A stretch of 64,000 bases of DNA from Pseudoxanthomonas suwonensis (GCF_000972865.1 NZ_CP011144.1:2973118-3037117), one strand, 5' to 3'. Positions 50,029-58,727 are shown, counted from the first letter of the stretch. Notes: generated from the sequence alone by a model not told the origin. A program made the numbers and translations.

Positions 50029-50946
50029 ATGAAGGGGATGCTGGGGAAAGCGGGCGTGCTGCTGCTCGCGCTGGTCGCCTTGCCGGCCAGCGCCGGCACG
50101 CTGTACCGGTGCGTCGGCGCCGACGGCGTTTCCAGCTACGTCAACAAGCGCGTCCCCGGCGCCGAGTGCAGGGTCCACACCCGCTACACCCCTGACCGCA
50201 GCCAGCCTCGGCCGGCCAAGGCCGCCCCGGCGCCTGCCGCGGTGGCGACCGCGGCCGCGACGGCGGCCGGCGACGCCTCGGCCCCGGTGATGACCCCGGC
50301 AGCGAACCGTTCCGACGCCATCGTCCCGGCCGCCCTGCCGGCGGCGCGGACCACCCCGCCGCAGCGCCGGGTCAGCGGCCAGGTCTATTCCTACATGAAG
50401 GATGGCGTTCGCCACTTCAGCAGCCGCCCACCCGCGCGTGGCGGCGGCGCCAGCGAAGTGCGCACGGTCGCCTACAGCTACATCGAGACCTGCTACGCCT
50501 GCGGAGTCAATCCGGGCGTGAGCTTCGCCACCGTGCGCCTGAACACCAGCGCCTACCAGGCCGAGATCGCCGCCGCGGCACGCGAGTTCGGGGTCGAGGA
50601 GGCGATCGTGCGGGCGATCATCCACGCCGAATCGGCGTTCAACCCCGCCGCGCTGTCGCATGCCGGGGCGCAGGGCCTGATGCAGCTGATGCCGCCGACC
50701 GCGCGCCGGTTCGGGGTCACCGACAGCTACGACGCCTCCCAGAACATCCGCGGCGGGGTCCAGTACCTGGCCTGGCTGCTGCGCCGCTACGACGGCGACC
50801 TGACCCTGGCCGCGGCCGGCTACAACGCCGGCGAGGGCGCGGTGGACCGCCACAAGGGCGTGCCACCCTACAGCGAGACCCAGCGCTACGTGCAGCGGGT
50901 CGGGGTGCTCGCCGAGCGATACCGCGGCGTGCTGGCGGCGCGCTGA
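50029..50946 (+). CDS. Lytic transglycosylase with DUF4124 domain
   Basis: A 305-residue periplasmic protein. A signal peptide (GVLLLALVALPASA) leads into a DUF4124 start (TLYRCVGADGVSSYVNK), an Ala/Pro-rich linker, a second short segment with two cysteines (ETCYACG), and a C-terminal SLT domain: IIHAESAFNPAALSHAGAQG with catalytic Glu, GLMQLMPPTA, and AAGYNAGEGAVDRHKG. It cuts peptidoglycan glycan strands to anhydro ends. An ATG 75 bp upstream has no signal-peptide logic, so I start at MKGML. Confidence 0.9.
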   Translation: MKGMLGKAGVLLLALVALPASAGTLYRCVGADGVSSYVNKRVPGAECRVHTRYTPDRSQPRPAKAAPAPAAVATAAATAAGDASAPVMTPAANRSDAIVPAALPAARTTPPQRRVSGQVYSYMKDGVRHFSSRPPARGGGASEVRTVAYSYIETCYACGVNPGVSFATVRLNTSAYQAEIAAAAREFGVEEAIVRAIIHAESAFNPAALSHAGAQGLMQLMPPTARRFGVTDSYDASQNIRGGVQYLAWLLRRYDGDLTLAAAGYNAGEGAVDRHKGVPPYSETQRYVQRVGVLAERYRGVLAAR

Positions 50947-50971
50947 TCCGGGTCCGGGCCGTGCGTCGCCA

Positions 50972-51001
50972 TTGTCGGCTTGTTAAGCCTTCCGTTACAC
51001 T
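50972..51001 (+). promoter_or_regulatory. Candidate sigma-70 promoter of petABC
   Basis: TTGTCG (50972-50977) and TACACT (50996-51001) are 18 bp apart and lie 93 bp before the petA ATG. This is the best -35/-10 pair I saw in the window. Confidence 0.5.
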
Positions 51002-51093
51002 TCGCCGTCTTTTGCGGTCGGACCGTGCCTGTCGTGGCCGGTGCCGTGCCGCAGGCAGCCAACGCTACCAGCAGAAGATTTTCGGAGTGCCGG

Positions 51094-51711
51094 ATGGCCA
51101 ACGATGAGGTCCACCAGCCCGTGAATACGGGCCGACGCCGGTTCCTGACCGCGACCACCGCAGTAGTGGGCGCCGTCGGAGCCGGTTTCGCCGCAGTACC
51201 GTTCATCAAGTCGTGGAACCCCAGCGCCCGCGCCCGTCTGGCCGGTGCCCCGGTGATCGCCGACATCAGCGCCCTGCAGGAGGGCCAGCGCCTGATCCTG
51301 GAGTGGCGCGGCCAGCCGATCTGGATCGTCAAGCGCTCCCGGGCCGTGCTCGAGGCGCTGCCGACCCTGGACGGCCACCTGCGCGATCCGCAGTCCCGGA
51401 ACGCCGACCAGCAGCCGGCCTACGTGCTGGCGGCCAACCCGGAACTGCGTTCGCTCAAGCCCGAGATCTCGGTCCTGGTCGGCCTGTGCACCCACCTGGG
51501 CTGCGCGCCGGAGATGGCCGCCGAGATCCGGCCCGAGCCGTTCGATCCGGAATGGAAGGGCGGCTACTTCTGCCCGTGCCACAAGTCGCGCTTCGACATG
51601 GCCGGGCGCGTGTTCCAGGGCGTGCCGGCGCCGACCAACCTGGTCGTGCCGCCGCACCATTACGCCGATGACAACACGATTGTCGTGGGCGTCGATCCGC
51701 AGGGGGCGTAA
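51094..51711 (+). CDS. petA: Ubiquinol-cytochrome c reductase Rieske subunit
   Basis: The Rieske iron-sulfur subunit of the bc1 complex. The 205-residue product has a twin-arginine-type start GRRRFLTATTAVVGAVGAG that also serves as membrane anchor, and the cluster-binding motifs CTHLGC (132-137) and CPCHKS (160-165). It heads petA-petB-petC, the complete bacterial complex III operon. Confidence 0.97.
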   Translation: MANDEVHQPVNTGRRRFLTATTAVVGAVGAGFAAVPFIKSWNPSARARLAGAPVIADISALQEGQRLILEWRGQPIWIVKRSRAVLEALPTLDGHLRDPQSRNADQQPAYVLAANPELRSLKPEISVLVGLCTHLGCAPEMAAEIRPEPFDPEWKGGYFCPCHKSRFDMAGRVFQGVPAPTNLVVPPHHYADDNTIVVGVDPQGA

Positions 51712-51714
51712 GCG

Positions 51715-52974
51715 ATGGCGAACATCTTCACCCGCACCGCCACCGGCGTGATGGACTGGGTCAACGCGCGCGCGCCGGCGCTGGCGCCGATGTACCGGAA
51801 GCACATGTCCGAGTACTACGCGCCGAAGAACTTCAACATCTGGTACATCTTCGGCGTGCTGTCGATGGTGGTGCTGGTCAACCAGATCGTCACCGGCATC
51901 TTCCTGACGATGCACTACAAGCCGAGCGCGGCGGAAGCCTTCGCCTCGGTCGAGTACATCATGCGCGACGTGGAATGGGGCTGGCTGATCCGGTACATGC
52001 ACAGCACCGGCGCCTCGATTTTCTTCATCGTCGTCTACCTGCACATGTTCCGCGGCCTGATGTACGGCTCCTACCAGAAGCCGCGCGAGCTGGTGTGGAT
52101 CCTGGGCATGCTGATCTACCTGGTGCTGATGGCCGAGGCCTTCATGGGCTACGTGCTGCCGTGGGGCCAGATGTCGTTCTGGGGCGCCAAGGTGATCATC
52201 TCGCTGTTCGGCGCGATCCCGGTGATCGGTCCGGGCCTGACCGAGTGGATCATGGGCGACTACCTGCCGTCCGACGCCACCCTGGGCCGCTTCTTCGCCC
52301 TGCACGTGATCGCCCTGCCGCTGGTGCTGCTGCTGCTGGTGGTGCTGCACCTGGGCGCACTGCACGAGGTCGGTTCCAACAACCCCGACGGCGTGGAGAT
52401 CAAGAAGGGCCCGAAGGGCAACCGCTGGTCGCCGACCGCGCCGGCCGACGGCATCCCGTTCCACCCGTACTACACGGTCAAGGACACGTTCTACGTGTTC
52501 GCGATGCTGATCATCGCCGCCTTCATCATCTTCTTCGCCCCGGCGTTCGGCGGCTGGTTCCTCGAGCATGACAACTTCACCGAGGCCAACCGCCTGGTGA
52601 CGCCCGAGCACATCAAGCCGGTGTGGTACTACACCCCGTTCTACGCGATGTTGCGGGTGGTGCCGGACAAGCTGGGCGGCGTGCTGGTGATGTTCGGCGC
52701 GATCATCGTCCTGTTCTTCCTGCCGTGGCTGGACCGGGCCAAGGTCAAGTCGTACCGCTACCGCGGCTGGCTGTCGTGGACGCTGCTGCTGGGCTTCGCC
52801 TTCAGCTTCCTGTGGCTGGGCAAGATCGGCGCCGGCCCGGGTACCGACCCGGTGGAGACCATCGTCGGCCGGTTCCTGACCGCCTACTACTTCCTTTTCT
52901 TCCTGACCATGCCGCTGTGGACCAAGCTGGACAAGACCAAGCCGGTGCCGGAACGGGTGACGACGCATGACTAA
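51715..52974 (+). CDS. petB: Ubiquinol-cytochrome c reductase cytochrome b
   Basis: The two-haem, eight-helix cytochrome b of complex III. The 419-residue protein shows RYMHSTGASIFFIVVYLHMF with two haem histidines in helix B, VLHLGALHEVGSNNP at helix D, the quinol-site region (PVIGPGLTEWIMGDYLP), and the late helices of subunit IV. It lies 3 bp after petA and overlaps petC by 8 bp. Confidence 0.97.
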   Translation: MANIFTRTATGVMDWVNARAPALAPMYRKHMSEYYAPKNFNIWYIFGVLSMVVLVNQIVTGIFLTMHYKPSAAEAFASVEYIMRDVEWGWLIRYMHSTGASIFFIVVYLHMFRGLMYGSYQKPRELVWILGMLIYLVLMAEAFMGYVLPWGQMSFWGAKVIISLFGAIPVIGPGLTEWIMGDYLPSDATLGRFFALHVIALPLVLLLLVVLHLGALHEVGSNNPDGVEIKKGPKGNRWSPTAPADGIPFHPYYTVKDTFYVFAMLIIAAFIIFFAPAFGGWFLEHDNFTEANRLVTPEHIKPVWYYTPFYAMLRVVPDKLGGVLVMFGAIIVLFFLPWLDRAKVKSYRYRGWLSWTLLLGFAFSFLWLGKIGAGPGTDPVETIVGRFLTAYYFLFFLTMPLWTKLDKTKPVPERVTTHD

Positions 52975-53710
52975 GAAGTGGATTGCCCTGCTAGCCGCTG
53001 CCGCCACCGGGCTCCTGTTCTCCGCCGCCGCGCTGGCCGCCGCCGGCGGCCCGGTGCAGCAGGCCGGCAACGACCTGTCCGACAGGGCCTCGCTGCAGCG
53101 CGGCGCGCAGCTGTACATGAACTACTGCTCCAGCTGCCACTCGCTGAAGTTCCTGCGCTACTCGCGCATGGCCGACGACCTCGGCCTGAGCGAGGAGGAG
53201 GTGATGGGCAACCTCAACCTCACCGGCGCCAAGTTCGGCGAGCACATCCAGGTGACCATGCGCAATGCCGATGGCGAGGCCTGGTTCGGCAAGATGCCGC
53301 CGGACCTGAGCCTGATCTCGCGCGTGCGCGGCAGCGACTGGATCTACACCTACCTCAAGTCGTTCTACCTGGACGAGTCGCGGCCGCTGGGCTGGAACAA
53401 CCAGCTGTTCCCGAACGCCTCCATGCCCAACCCGCTGTGGGAGCTGCAGGGCCTGCAGCACGCCGAGTTCGGCGAGCCCGACGTGATCGGCGAGCGCCAC
53501 CCCGAGCGGCTGGTGGTCGCCGGGGCCGGCCGGCTGTCGGCGGTCGAGTTCGACCAGGTGGTGCGCGATATCACCAACTTCCTCGAGTACGCGGGCGAGC
53601 CGGCCGCGCTGAAGCGGCAGGCGATCGGGGTGTGGGTGATCCTGTTCCTGGTGTTGCTGACCTTCCTGGCCTACCTGCTCAAGCAGGAGTACTGGACGGA
53701 CGTGCACTGA
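52967..53710 (+). CDS. petC: Ubiquinol-cytochrome c reductase cytochrome c1
   Basis: Cytochrome c1 of complex III. The 247-residue product has a signal peptide (ALLAAAATGLLFSAAALA), the haem motif CSSCH at 54-58, an expected Met ligand in the later domain (NASMPNPLW), and a C-terminal membrane anchor near 215-237 (GVWVILFLVLLTFLAYLL). Confidence 0.97.
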   Translation: MTKKWIALLAAAATGLLFSAAALAAAGGPVQQAGNDLSDRASLQRGAQLYMNYCSSCHSLKFLRYSRMADDLGLSEEEVMGNLNLTGAKFGEHIQVTMRNADGEAWFGKMPPDLSLISRVRGSDWIYTYLKSFYLDESRPLGWNNQLFPNASMPNPLWELQGLQHAEFGEPDVIGERHPERLVVAGAGRLSAVEFDQVVRDITNFLEYAGEPAALKRQAIGVWVILFLVLLTFLAYLLKQEYWTDVH

Positions 53711-53755
53711 CGCCTCGCGCGCTCTCCCTTGGGGGGCGCGTGCGCGCGACGCCGG

Positions 53756-53783
53756 GGCCGGGTCATCCCGGCCTTGCGCTTTT
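53756..53783 (+). terminator. Probable terminator after petC
   Basis: A 7-bp stem GGCCGGG, loop TCAT, CCCGGCC, followed by TTGCGCTTTT. The T run is broken, so it may be weak. It separates petABC from sspAB. Confidence 0.55.
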
Positions 53784-53880
53784 CCGGCGCTCCCCGGCAC
53801 ACTCGGGACAATATGCGACTGCCGGCGAGGGGCCTGGCAGCGCGGGTACGGCCGGCGGATTCCGGTCGTCGGAGGCCTAG

Positions 53881-54516
53881 ATGGCAGCGAGCGTGCGCAT
53901 GCGCAATACCCTGACGTTGTTCTCCTCCGTCGATGACGTGCTGTGTCATCGCGTGCGCCTGGTCCTGGCGGCCAAGGGCGTGACCTACGACCTGGTCCCG
54001 GTGGACGCGCAGAACCCACCCGAGGACCTGATCCACCTCAATCCCTACCACTCGGTGCCGACCCTGGTCGAGCGCGAGCTGGTGCTGTACGCCGCCTCGG
54101 TGGTCAGCGAGTACCTGGACGAGCGCTACCCGCACCCGCCGCTGATGCCGGTGGACCCGCTGTCGCGCGCGCGCCTGCGCCTGGCGATGCTGCGCATCGA
54201 GCACGACTGGGTGCCGCAGGTGCAGGCGATCCAGCTGGGCAACAAGCAGCAGGCCGAGGCCGGGCGCAAGCGGCTGAAGGAGCTGCTGACCGAGTCGCTG
54301 CCGCTGTTCAAGGCCAGCAAGTTCTTCCTCAACCCGGAGATGAGCCTGGCCGACTGCGCGATGGCGCCGATCATCTGGCGCCTGCATTCGCTGGACGTGC
54401 CGCTGCCCAAGGACGGCAAGGCGATCGAGGACTACGGCAACCGGATCTTCCGCAACCCCGGCTTCATGCGCAGTCTTACCGACCAGGAAAGGAAGCTGCG
54501 CGAGCTGCCGGCCTGA
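53881..54516 (+). CDS. sspA: Stringent starvation protein A
   Basis: SspA binds RNA polymerase and alters transcription in starvation. The 211-residue glutathione-S-transferase-like protein has LTLFSSVDDVLCHRVRLVLA, NPYHSVPTLVERELVLY and SEYLDERYPHPPLMP, with the basic region around residues 120-140. An ATG at MRNTLTL, 6 codons later, is also possible. sspB follows after 31 bp, the classical pair. Confidence 0.94.
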   Translation: MAASVRMRNTLTLFSSVDDVLCHRVRLVLAAKGVTYDLVPVDAQNPPEDLIHLNPYHSVPTLVERELVLYAASVVSEYLDERYPHPPLMPVDPLSRARLRLAMLRIEHDWVPQVQAIQLGNKQQAEAGRKRLKELLTESLPLFKASKFFLNPEMSLADCAMAPIIWRLHSLDVPLPKDGKAIEDYGNRIFRNPGFMRSLTDQERKLRELPA

Positions 54517-54547
54517 CCGGCCGCCGGCGAGGGCGTAGACTGCCCGC

Positions 54548-54997
54548 ATGAGCGATGACGCGCCGCGCATGACCAGCTACCGCCCGTACCTGCTGCGGGC
54601 GCTGACCGAGTGGATCAACGACAACGGCATGACCCCGCACATCCTGGTGGACGCGGGCGTGGCGGGCGTGCGCGTGCCGCCGGGCGTGGTGCGCGAGGGC
54701 AAGGTGGTGCTCAACATCGCCGACCGCGCCGTGGTCGGGCTGCGCATGGACAACGAGTGGATCGAGTTCGCCGCGCGCTTCGGCGGCGTCAGCCAGCCGG
54801 TGAGCGTGCCGGTGGCCGCGGTGCTGGCGGTGTACGCGCGCGAGACCGGGCAGGGCATGGTGCTGCCGGAGGAGGCCGCCGGCGGCTCCCACGCGCACGC
54901 CGAACGCGATCCGGACGTCGACGGTCCCGACACGCCTCCCGAGGGACCGGCGGATCCGACGCCGGGCAAGCGCCCGCACCTGCGCGTGGTGAAGTAG
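54548..54997 (+). CDS. sspB: ClpXP specificity-enhancing factor SspB
   Basis: SspB tethers ssrA-tagged proteins to ClpXP. The 149-residue product has the folded domain (SYRPYLLRALTEWINDNGMTPHILVD; NIADRAVVGLRMDNEWIEF) to about residue 105, then an acidic linker, and the C-terminal ClpX-binding tip RPHLRVVK. Confidence 0.95.
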   Translation: MSDDAPRMTSYRPYLLRALTEWINDNGMTPHILVDAGVAGVRVPPGVVREGKVVLNIADRAVVGLRMDNEWIEFAARFGGVSQPVSVPVAAVLAVYARETGQGMVLPEEAAGGSHAHAERDPDVDGPDTPPEGPADPTPGKRPHLRVVK

Positions 54998-55051
54998 CCG
55001 GCTTGTCGCCGGCCGGGCCCCGGCTCCGGCAGACCCGCAGCACCCTTCCAG

Positions 55052-55070
55052 CCGTCGTCCCGGCGAAGCA
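55052..55070. repeat. Half copy of palindromic repeat family 2
   Basis: CCGTCGTCCCGGCGAAGCAC matches the outer arm of the family 2 elements, without the second arm. Confidence 0.5.
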
Positions 55071-55123
55071 CTTCACGGCAGCCGAAGTGCCTCCCAACAG
55101 CCGAATGGCCATGACCAGCCATC

Positions 55124-55194
55124 GTAGGAGCCCGCTTCAACGGACGACACAGGCGTCGCGACCACGACGCGTCGCCTGCGCCGGCGACCGGCAA
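55124..55194. repeat. Decayed GTAG-type REP unit
   Basis: A good left head (GTAGGAGCCCGCTTCAACGG) and the interior CAGGCGTCGCG...GCGTCGCCTGCG are present, but the right head is lost. Confidence 0.6.
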
Positions 55195-55225
55195 GCCAAC
55201 GTCTACGGCAAGCAGCGCGAAAGGG

Positions 55226-55570
55226 CTACTCGCCGCCCATCCGGGATTCGAACGGCACCACCCGCGCGCCCGAGGACGGCCCGACGAAGGACACCAGCCG
55301 GTCGCCGCGCAGCACCAGGCGACCGCTGTGGCGGTCGATGCCGTCGTGCGAGTAGTCGAAGCGGAAGCTGCGTTCCAGGCCGAGCCAGCCGTCCTCGCGC
55401 CGGTACAGGCGGAGGCCGGCGGCCTGCACGCTCTGGTCCAGCCATTGCACGTCGGCGGCGGCGCAGGCGTCGCGGCCGAGCGACTCGGCGCGTTCGGCGG
55501 CCGCGCGCGCGGCGTTCCACCACGCGAACGCGGCGGCACCGGCGATCATGATCAGGATTACGCTGGGCAT
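55226..55570 (-). CDS. DUF3301 family protein
   Basis: A 114-residue protein with one N-terminal membrane helix (SVILIMIAGAAAFAWW), then AAERAESLGRDACAAADVQWLDQSV and LYRREDGWLGLERSFRFDYS, which match DUF3301. Function unknown. It stands alone between sspB and a repeat-rich gap. Confidence 0.82.
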   Translation of the reverse strand: MPSVILIMIAGAAAFAWWNAARAAAERAESLGRDACAAADVQWLDQSVQAAGLRLYRREDGWLGLERSFRFDYSHDGIDRHSGRLVLRGDRLVSFVGPSSGARVVPFESRMGGE

Positions 55571-56001
55571 GCGCGCACTGTAGCGAAAACCGCTGCCGGC
55601 GCGTGGGATCCGGTCTTGCCGTGAACGGGCGTTGGAAGCACGGCGCGGCGCCTGCCTGGCGGATCTTCCACGGTAGGCTGTCTTACAGGGGTGCGGGTGT
55701 CGAGGGTGTCGCCTGTGCCCGGGGCGCGTGATGCCGGTTGAACCGGCTCCTGCAACTGCCGCTGCGCCGCCGCTTCCTTGTAGGAGCCCACTTCAGTGGG
55801 CGACACGGGCGTCGGGAACACGAGGGCGTCGCCTCTGCCCGGGCGTCGTGTCGCCGGCTGAACCCGGCTCCTACAACAGTAGCCGCGCACCTTGTAGGAG
55901 CACAGCTTGGTAGGAGCACAGCTTGCTGGCGATACGGGCGTCGGAGCCCCGGATGGAGTCGCCTGTACCGACGTGGCAGGCCGGCGCCGCTCCCGCCACT
56001 C
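55571..56001. other. Repeat-rich gap without genes
   Basis: The gap holds a decayed REP right head near 55734-55755 (GCCGGTTGAACCGGC), an intact pair at 55780-55874, and a degenerate unit at 55894-56005. I see no gene; the small frames follow the repeats. Confidence 0.8.
55780..55874. repeat. GTAG-type REP pair
   Basis: A 95-bp unit. Left head GCCCAC-TTCA-GTGGGC, right head GCCGG/CCGGC. Confidence 0.92.
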
Positions 56002-56005
56002 CTAC
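55894..56005. repeat. Degenerate GTAG-type REP pair with doubled head
   Basis: The first 16 bases, GTAGGAGCACAGCTTG, occur twice in tandem (55894 and 55910), so the left head looks slipped. The right end is GTAGGAGTGG on the minus strand and supplies the TAG stop (56002-56004) of the DUF2272 gene. Confidence 0.8.
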
Positions 56006-57144
56006 ACGGGTGATTCTGGTGCCGGCGCGTCCTCGGGAACCGTTTCCGCATCACCCGGTGCAGCAGGTGCCGCCGGTTCCACTGCCACCGGCACGAAACC
56101 GCCCAGTTGCGACTGCGGCTTGAGCTTGAGCAGCACCGCCCAGTCGCGGCGGTTGAAGCTGCAGGCCGCCGGGTCGCCGGGCCTGCAGGTGGCGCCGATC
56201 GGAGTGGCGGAATCTTCCGCCGTGTCGCCGCCCGATCCGGCCGGGGCCTGGGCGTGCATCGCCGGCGGCGTGAGTGCAGCTGTCCGTGCCAGGTCGGCCG
56301 CTGCTGCTTGCGCCTCCGCCGCACCCGCGCCGGCCACGGCCGGCCCCAGCGCGCCGGGCACCAGCCGGCCGCTGCGGTCCAGCGGCAGCTTGCGCATCAC
56401 CACCGCGTTGAGCACGTTGCCGCCGATCAGGTACAGGGTCTGGTCGCCGCCGAGGTTGGACGCGACCACGATCTCGCAGTGCGAGCGCGCCGGCATGCGG
56501 CCGCGGCCGGACAGTGCCTCGCGCAGCCCCGCGGCGCCGAGGCCGTGGTCGTTGGCGCGCAGGAAGCACAGCATGTCGCCCGGCGCGGGCTTGCCGGAGA
56601 ACGGGTCGGCATAGAGGTACGGGCTGCTTTCCGGATGGCGCCAGGCGCGGGCGACGTAGTCCATGTGCCGCGGCGAGCCGGCGAAACCCGGCAGCGGCGC
56701 GCGGGTCATGACCCAGGAGATGAAGGCCGCCGACCACGGGTTGTCTACCAGGAACGCGCGGCAGTCGTTGTCGACCTCGCGGCTGGCGCCCGGGTACATG
56801 CAGCTGGCCGCGCCCGGGGTGCCGCCGCCGGCCATCGACGACAGCGTGCCGCTCTCGCGCCAGTACTGGGCCACGCGCTGCCAGGCCGGGGTGACCTCGT
56901 CGTACAGGCGCGCGCGCTCGGCCTCGGTCACGCCCAGCGCGGCCAGGCGCCCGTCGGCCTCGATGAAGGGGCGCAACCACAGCCGGTGCTCCTGGCAGGC
57001 GGTGCGCACGATGGCCGCGGCGGTGGCCTCGACGCCGAAGCGCGGCGGCACGTCGCAGGCCTCCACGCCGGCGGCGGCCTCGGCCATGCCCGGCAAGGCC
57101 AGGGCCAAGGCCAGGAGCAGGGGCGTGCTGCGGATGCGGCGCAT
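56002..57144 (-). CDS. DUF2272 secreted protein
   Basis: A 380-residue exported protein. The signal peptide is STPLLLALALALPGMAEA. The core from about 40 to 260 matches DUF2272, with DNPWSAAFISWVMTRA, PAPGDMLCFLRANDHG and SHCEIVVASNLGG, reminiscent of an NlpC-like cysteine/histidine hydrolase but unproven. An Ala-rich linker and a C-terminal segment with CRPGDPAACSFNRRDWAVLLKL follow. The stop codon is part of a REP repeat. Confidence 0.82.
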   Translation of the reverse strand: MRRIRSTPLLLALALALPGMAEAAAGVEACDVPPRFGVEATAAAIVRTACQEHRLWLRPFIEADGRLAALGVTEAERARLYDEVTPAWQRVAQYWRESGTLSSMAGGGTPGAASCMYPGASREVDNDCRAFLVDNPWSAAFISWVMTRAPLPGFAGSPRHMDYVARAWRHPESSPYLYADPFSGKPAPGDMLCFLRANDHGLGAAGLREALSGRGRMPARSHCEIVVASNLGGDQTLYLIGGNVLNAVVMRKLPLDRSGRLVPGALGPAVAGAGAAEAQAAAADLARTAALTPPAMHAQAPAGSGGDTAEDSATPIGATCRPGDPAACSFNRRDWAVLLKLKPQSQLGGFVPVAVEPAAPAAPGDAETVPEDAPAPESPV

Positions 57145-57270
57145 GGCGTGTCCTTTCCCGTCTGGGATCGAGCTTAGCCGCCGTCCGTGCATGTGGCGTG
57201 GACGGCGGGATGCTGCCGCTCCCCGTCGGGACAACGCGAAGGGCGTGGGTGCGAGGACACGCACGTCTGC

Positions 57271-57364
57271 GCAGGAGTTGGGCTTGCCTGCGACGCTGGC
57301 GTCGGAATCATTAGGCGCCGCCTGTGCCGACGGCGTCGGGTCGCCGGCTGAACCCGGCTCCTAC
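57271..57364. repeat. GTAG-type REP pair, array unit 1
   Basis: The first and most diverged unit of the five-unit tandem array. The left head starts GCAGGAGTTGGGCTTGCCTG; the right head is the standard GCCGG/CCGGC type. Confidence 0.85.
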
Positions 57365-57390
57365 AACAGCTGCGACACGGCCGCTCTCCT

Positions 57391-57486
57391 GTAGGAGCTG
57401 ACTTCAGTCGGCGACACGGGCGTCGGAACCACGAAGGCGTCGCCTGGGCCAACGGCGTCGGGTCGCCGGCTGAACCCGGCTCCTAC
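57391..57486. repeat. GTAG-type REP pair, array unit 2
   Basis: Left head GCTGAC-TTCA-GTCGGC, right head GCCGG/CCGGC. It follows unit 1 after a 26-bp linker containing AACAGC and GGCCGC. Confidence 0.93.
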
Positions 57487-57512
57487 AGCAGCCGCGGCGC
57501 GGCCGCTTTTCT

Positions 57513-57608
57513 GTAGGAGCTGACTTCAGTCGGCGACACGGGCGTCGGGATCATGAGGGCGTCGCCTGTGCCGATGGCGTCGCGTCGCCGGCTGAACCCG
57601 GCTCCTAC
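57513..57608. repeat. GTAG-type REP pair, array unit 3
   Basis: Near-identical to unit 2 and offset by 122 bp. The linker AGCAGCCGCGGCGCGGCCGC lies before it. Confidence 0.93.
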
Positions 57609-57634
57609 AACAGCCGCAGCGCAGCCGCTCTTCT

Positions 57635-57730
57635 GTAGGAGCCCACTTCAGTGGGCGACACGGGCGTTGGGATCATGAGGGCGTCGCCTGTGCCGACGGC
57701 GTCGGGTCGCCGGCTGAACCCGGCTCCTAC
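57635..57730. repeat. GTAG-type REP pair, array unit 4
   Basis: Left head GCCCAC-TTCA-GTGGGC replaces the GCTGAC head of units 2 and 3 with both arms changed, while interior and linker stay the same. Offset 122 bp. Confidence 0.93.
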
Positions 57731-57755
57731 AACAGCCGCGACGCGGCCGCTCTCT

Positions 57756-57850
57756 GTAGGAGCTGACTTCAGTCGGCGACACGGGCGTCAGGATCACGAG
57801 GGTGTCGCCTGTGCCGACGCCATCGCGTCGCGAGCAAGCCCGGCTCCTAC
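57756..57850. repeat. GTAG-type REP pair, array unit 5
   Basis: Left head GCTGAC type; the right head is CGGGC-type (GTAGGAGCCGGGCTTGCTCG on the minus strand). Its outer TAG is the nadC stop codon (57847-57849). Confidence 0.93.
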
Positions 57851-58719
57851 AACGGCGGCGGGCCCAGCTTCATCGACAGGTCGATCGCGCGCACGTGCTT
57901 GGTCAGCGCGCCGATGGAGATGAAGTCCACGCCGTCCTCGGCGATCGCGCGCAGGCCGGCCAGGTCCACGCCGCCGGAGACCTCCAGCGGGATGCGGCCG
58001 CCGAACGGCGCCGAGCGGGCGATGCGCACCGCTTCGCGGCGGTCCTCCGCGGCGAAGTCGTCGACCAGGATCCGGTCGCAGCCGGCGGCCAGCGCCTCGC
58101 GCAGCTGGTCCAGGGTCTCCACTTCCACGATCAGCGGCAGCGCCGGCTGCGCGGCGCGCGCGGCGGCGATCGCGGCGGTGACCGAGCCGGCCACGCGGAT
58201 GTGGTTCTCCTTGAGCATCACCGCGTCGTACAGGCCGATGCGGTGGTTGGCGCCGCCACCGGCGCGGACCGCGTACTTCTGCGCCAGGCGCAGGCCGGGC
58301 AGGGTCTTGCGCGTGTCCAGGATGGTCGCACCGGTGCCGCGCACCGCCTCCACGTGCGCGGCGGTGGCGGTGGCGGTGCCCGAGAGCGTCTGCAGGAAGT
58401 TCAGCGCGGTGCGCTCGGCGCTGACCAGGGCGCGGCTGCGGCCCTCCAGCAGGGCCAGCACGGTGCCGGCGGCGATCCGGTCGCCTTCCCCGACACTCCA
58501 TTCGATCCGCACCCGGGGATCCAGCGCACGATGGCAGGCGTCGAACCAGGGCCGGCCGGCGACGACCGCGTCCTCCTTGCACAGCAGGTAGGCGCGCTCG
58601 GGCACGTCGGGCAGCAAGGCGGCGGTGACGTCGCCGCTGCCCAGGTCCTCCTCGAGCGCGCGGCGTACGTCGGCCAGCACGGTCGCTTCGTCCGGCGGCA
58701 CGAGCATGGGCCGGGCCAT
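57847..58719 (-). CDS. nadC: Nicotinate-nucleotide pyrophosphorylase
   Basis: NadC makes nicotinate mononucleotide from quinolinate and PRPP in NAD synthesis. The 290-residue product has LEEDLGSGDVTAALLP near 22-37, ERTALNFLQTLSGTAT, TILDTRKTLPGLRLAQKYAV, and GGGANHRIGLYDAVMLKENH with the quinolinate-binding residues. The stop codon lies inside the adjacent REP unit. A Trm112 gene lies 8 bp upstream on the same strand. Confidence 0.96.
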   Translation of the reverse strand: MARPMLVPPDEATVLADVRRALEEDLGSGDVTAALLPDVPERAYLLCKEDAVVAGRPWFDACHRALDPRVRIEWSVGEGDRIAAGTVLALLEGRSRALVSAERTALNFLQTLSGTATATAAHVEAVRGTGATILDTRKTLPGLRLAQKYAVRAGGGANHRIGLYDAVMLKENHIRVAGSVTAAIAAARAAQPALPLIVEVETLDQLREALAAGCDRILVDDFAAEDRREAVRIARSAPFGGRIPLEVSGGVDLAGLRAIAEDGVDFISIGALTKHVRAIDLSMKLGPPPL

Positions 58720-58727
58720 GGTGCGCC

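Noticed and set aside
57271..57850. Regularly spaced repeats that could be taken for a CRISPR array
   Set aside because: The repeated units are about 95 bp paired palindromes and the 26-bp linkers are conserved, not unique spacers. No cas gene is near.
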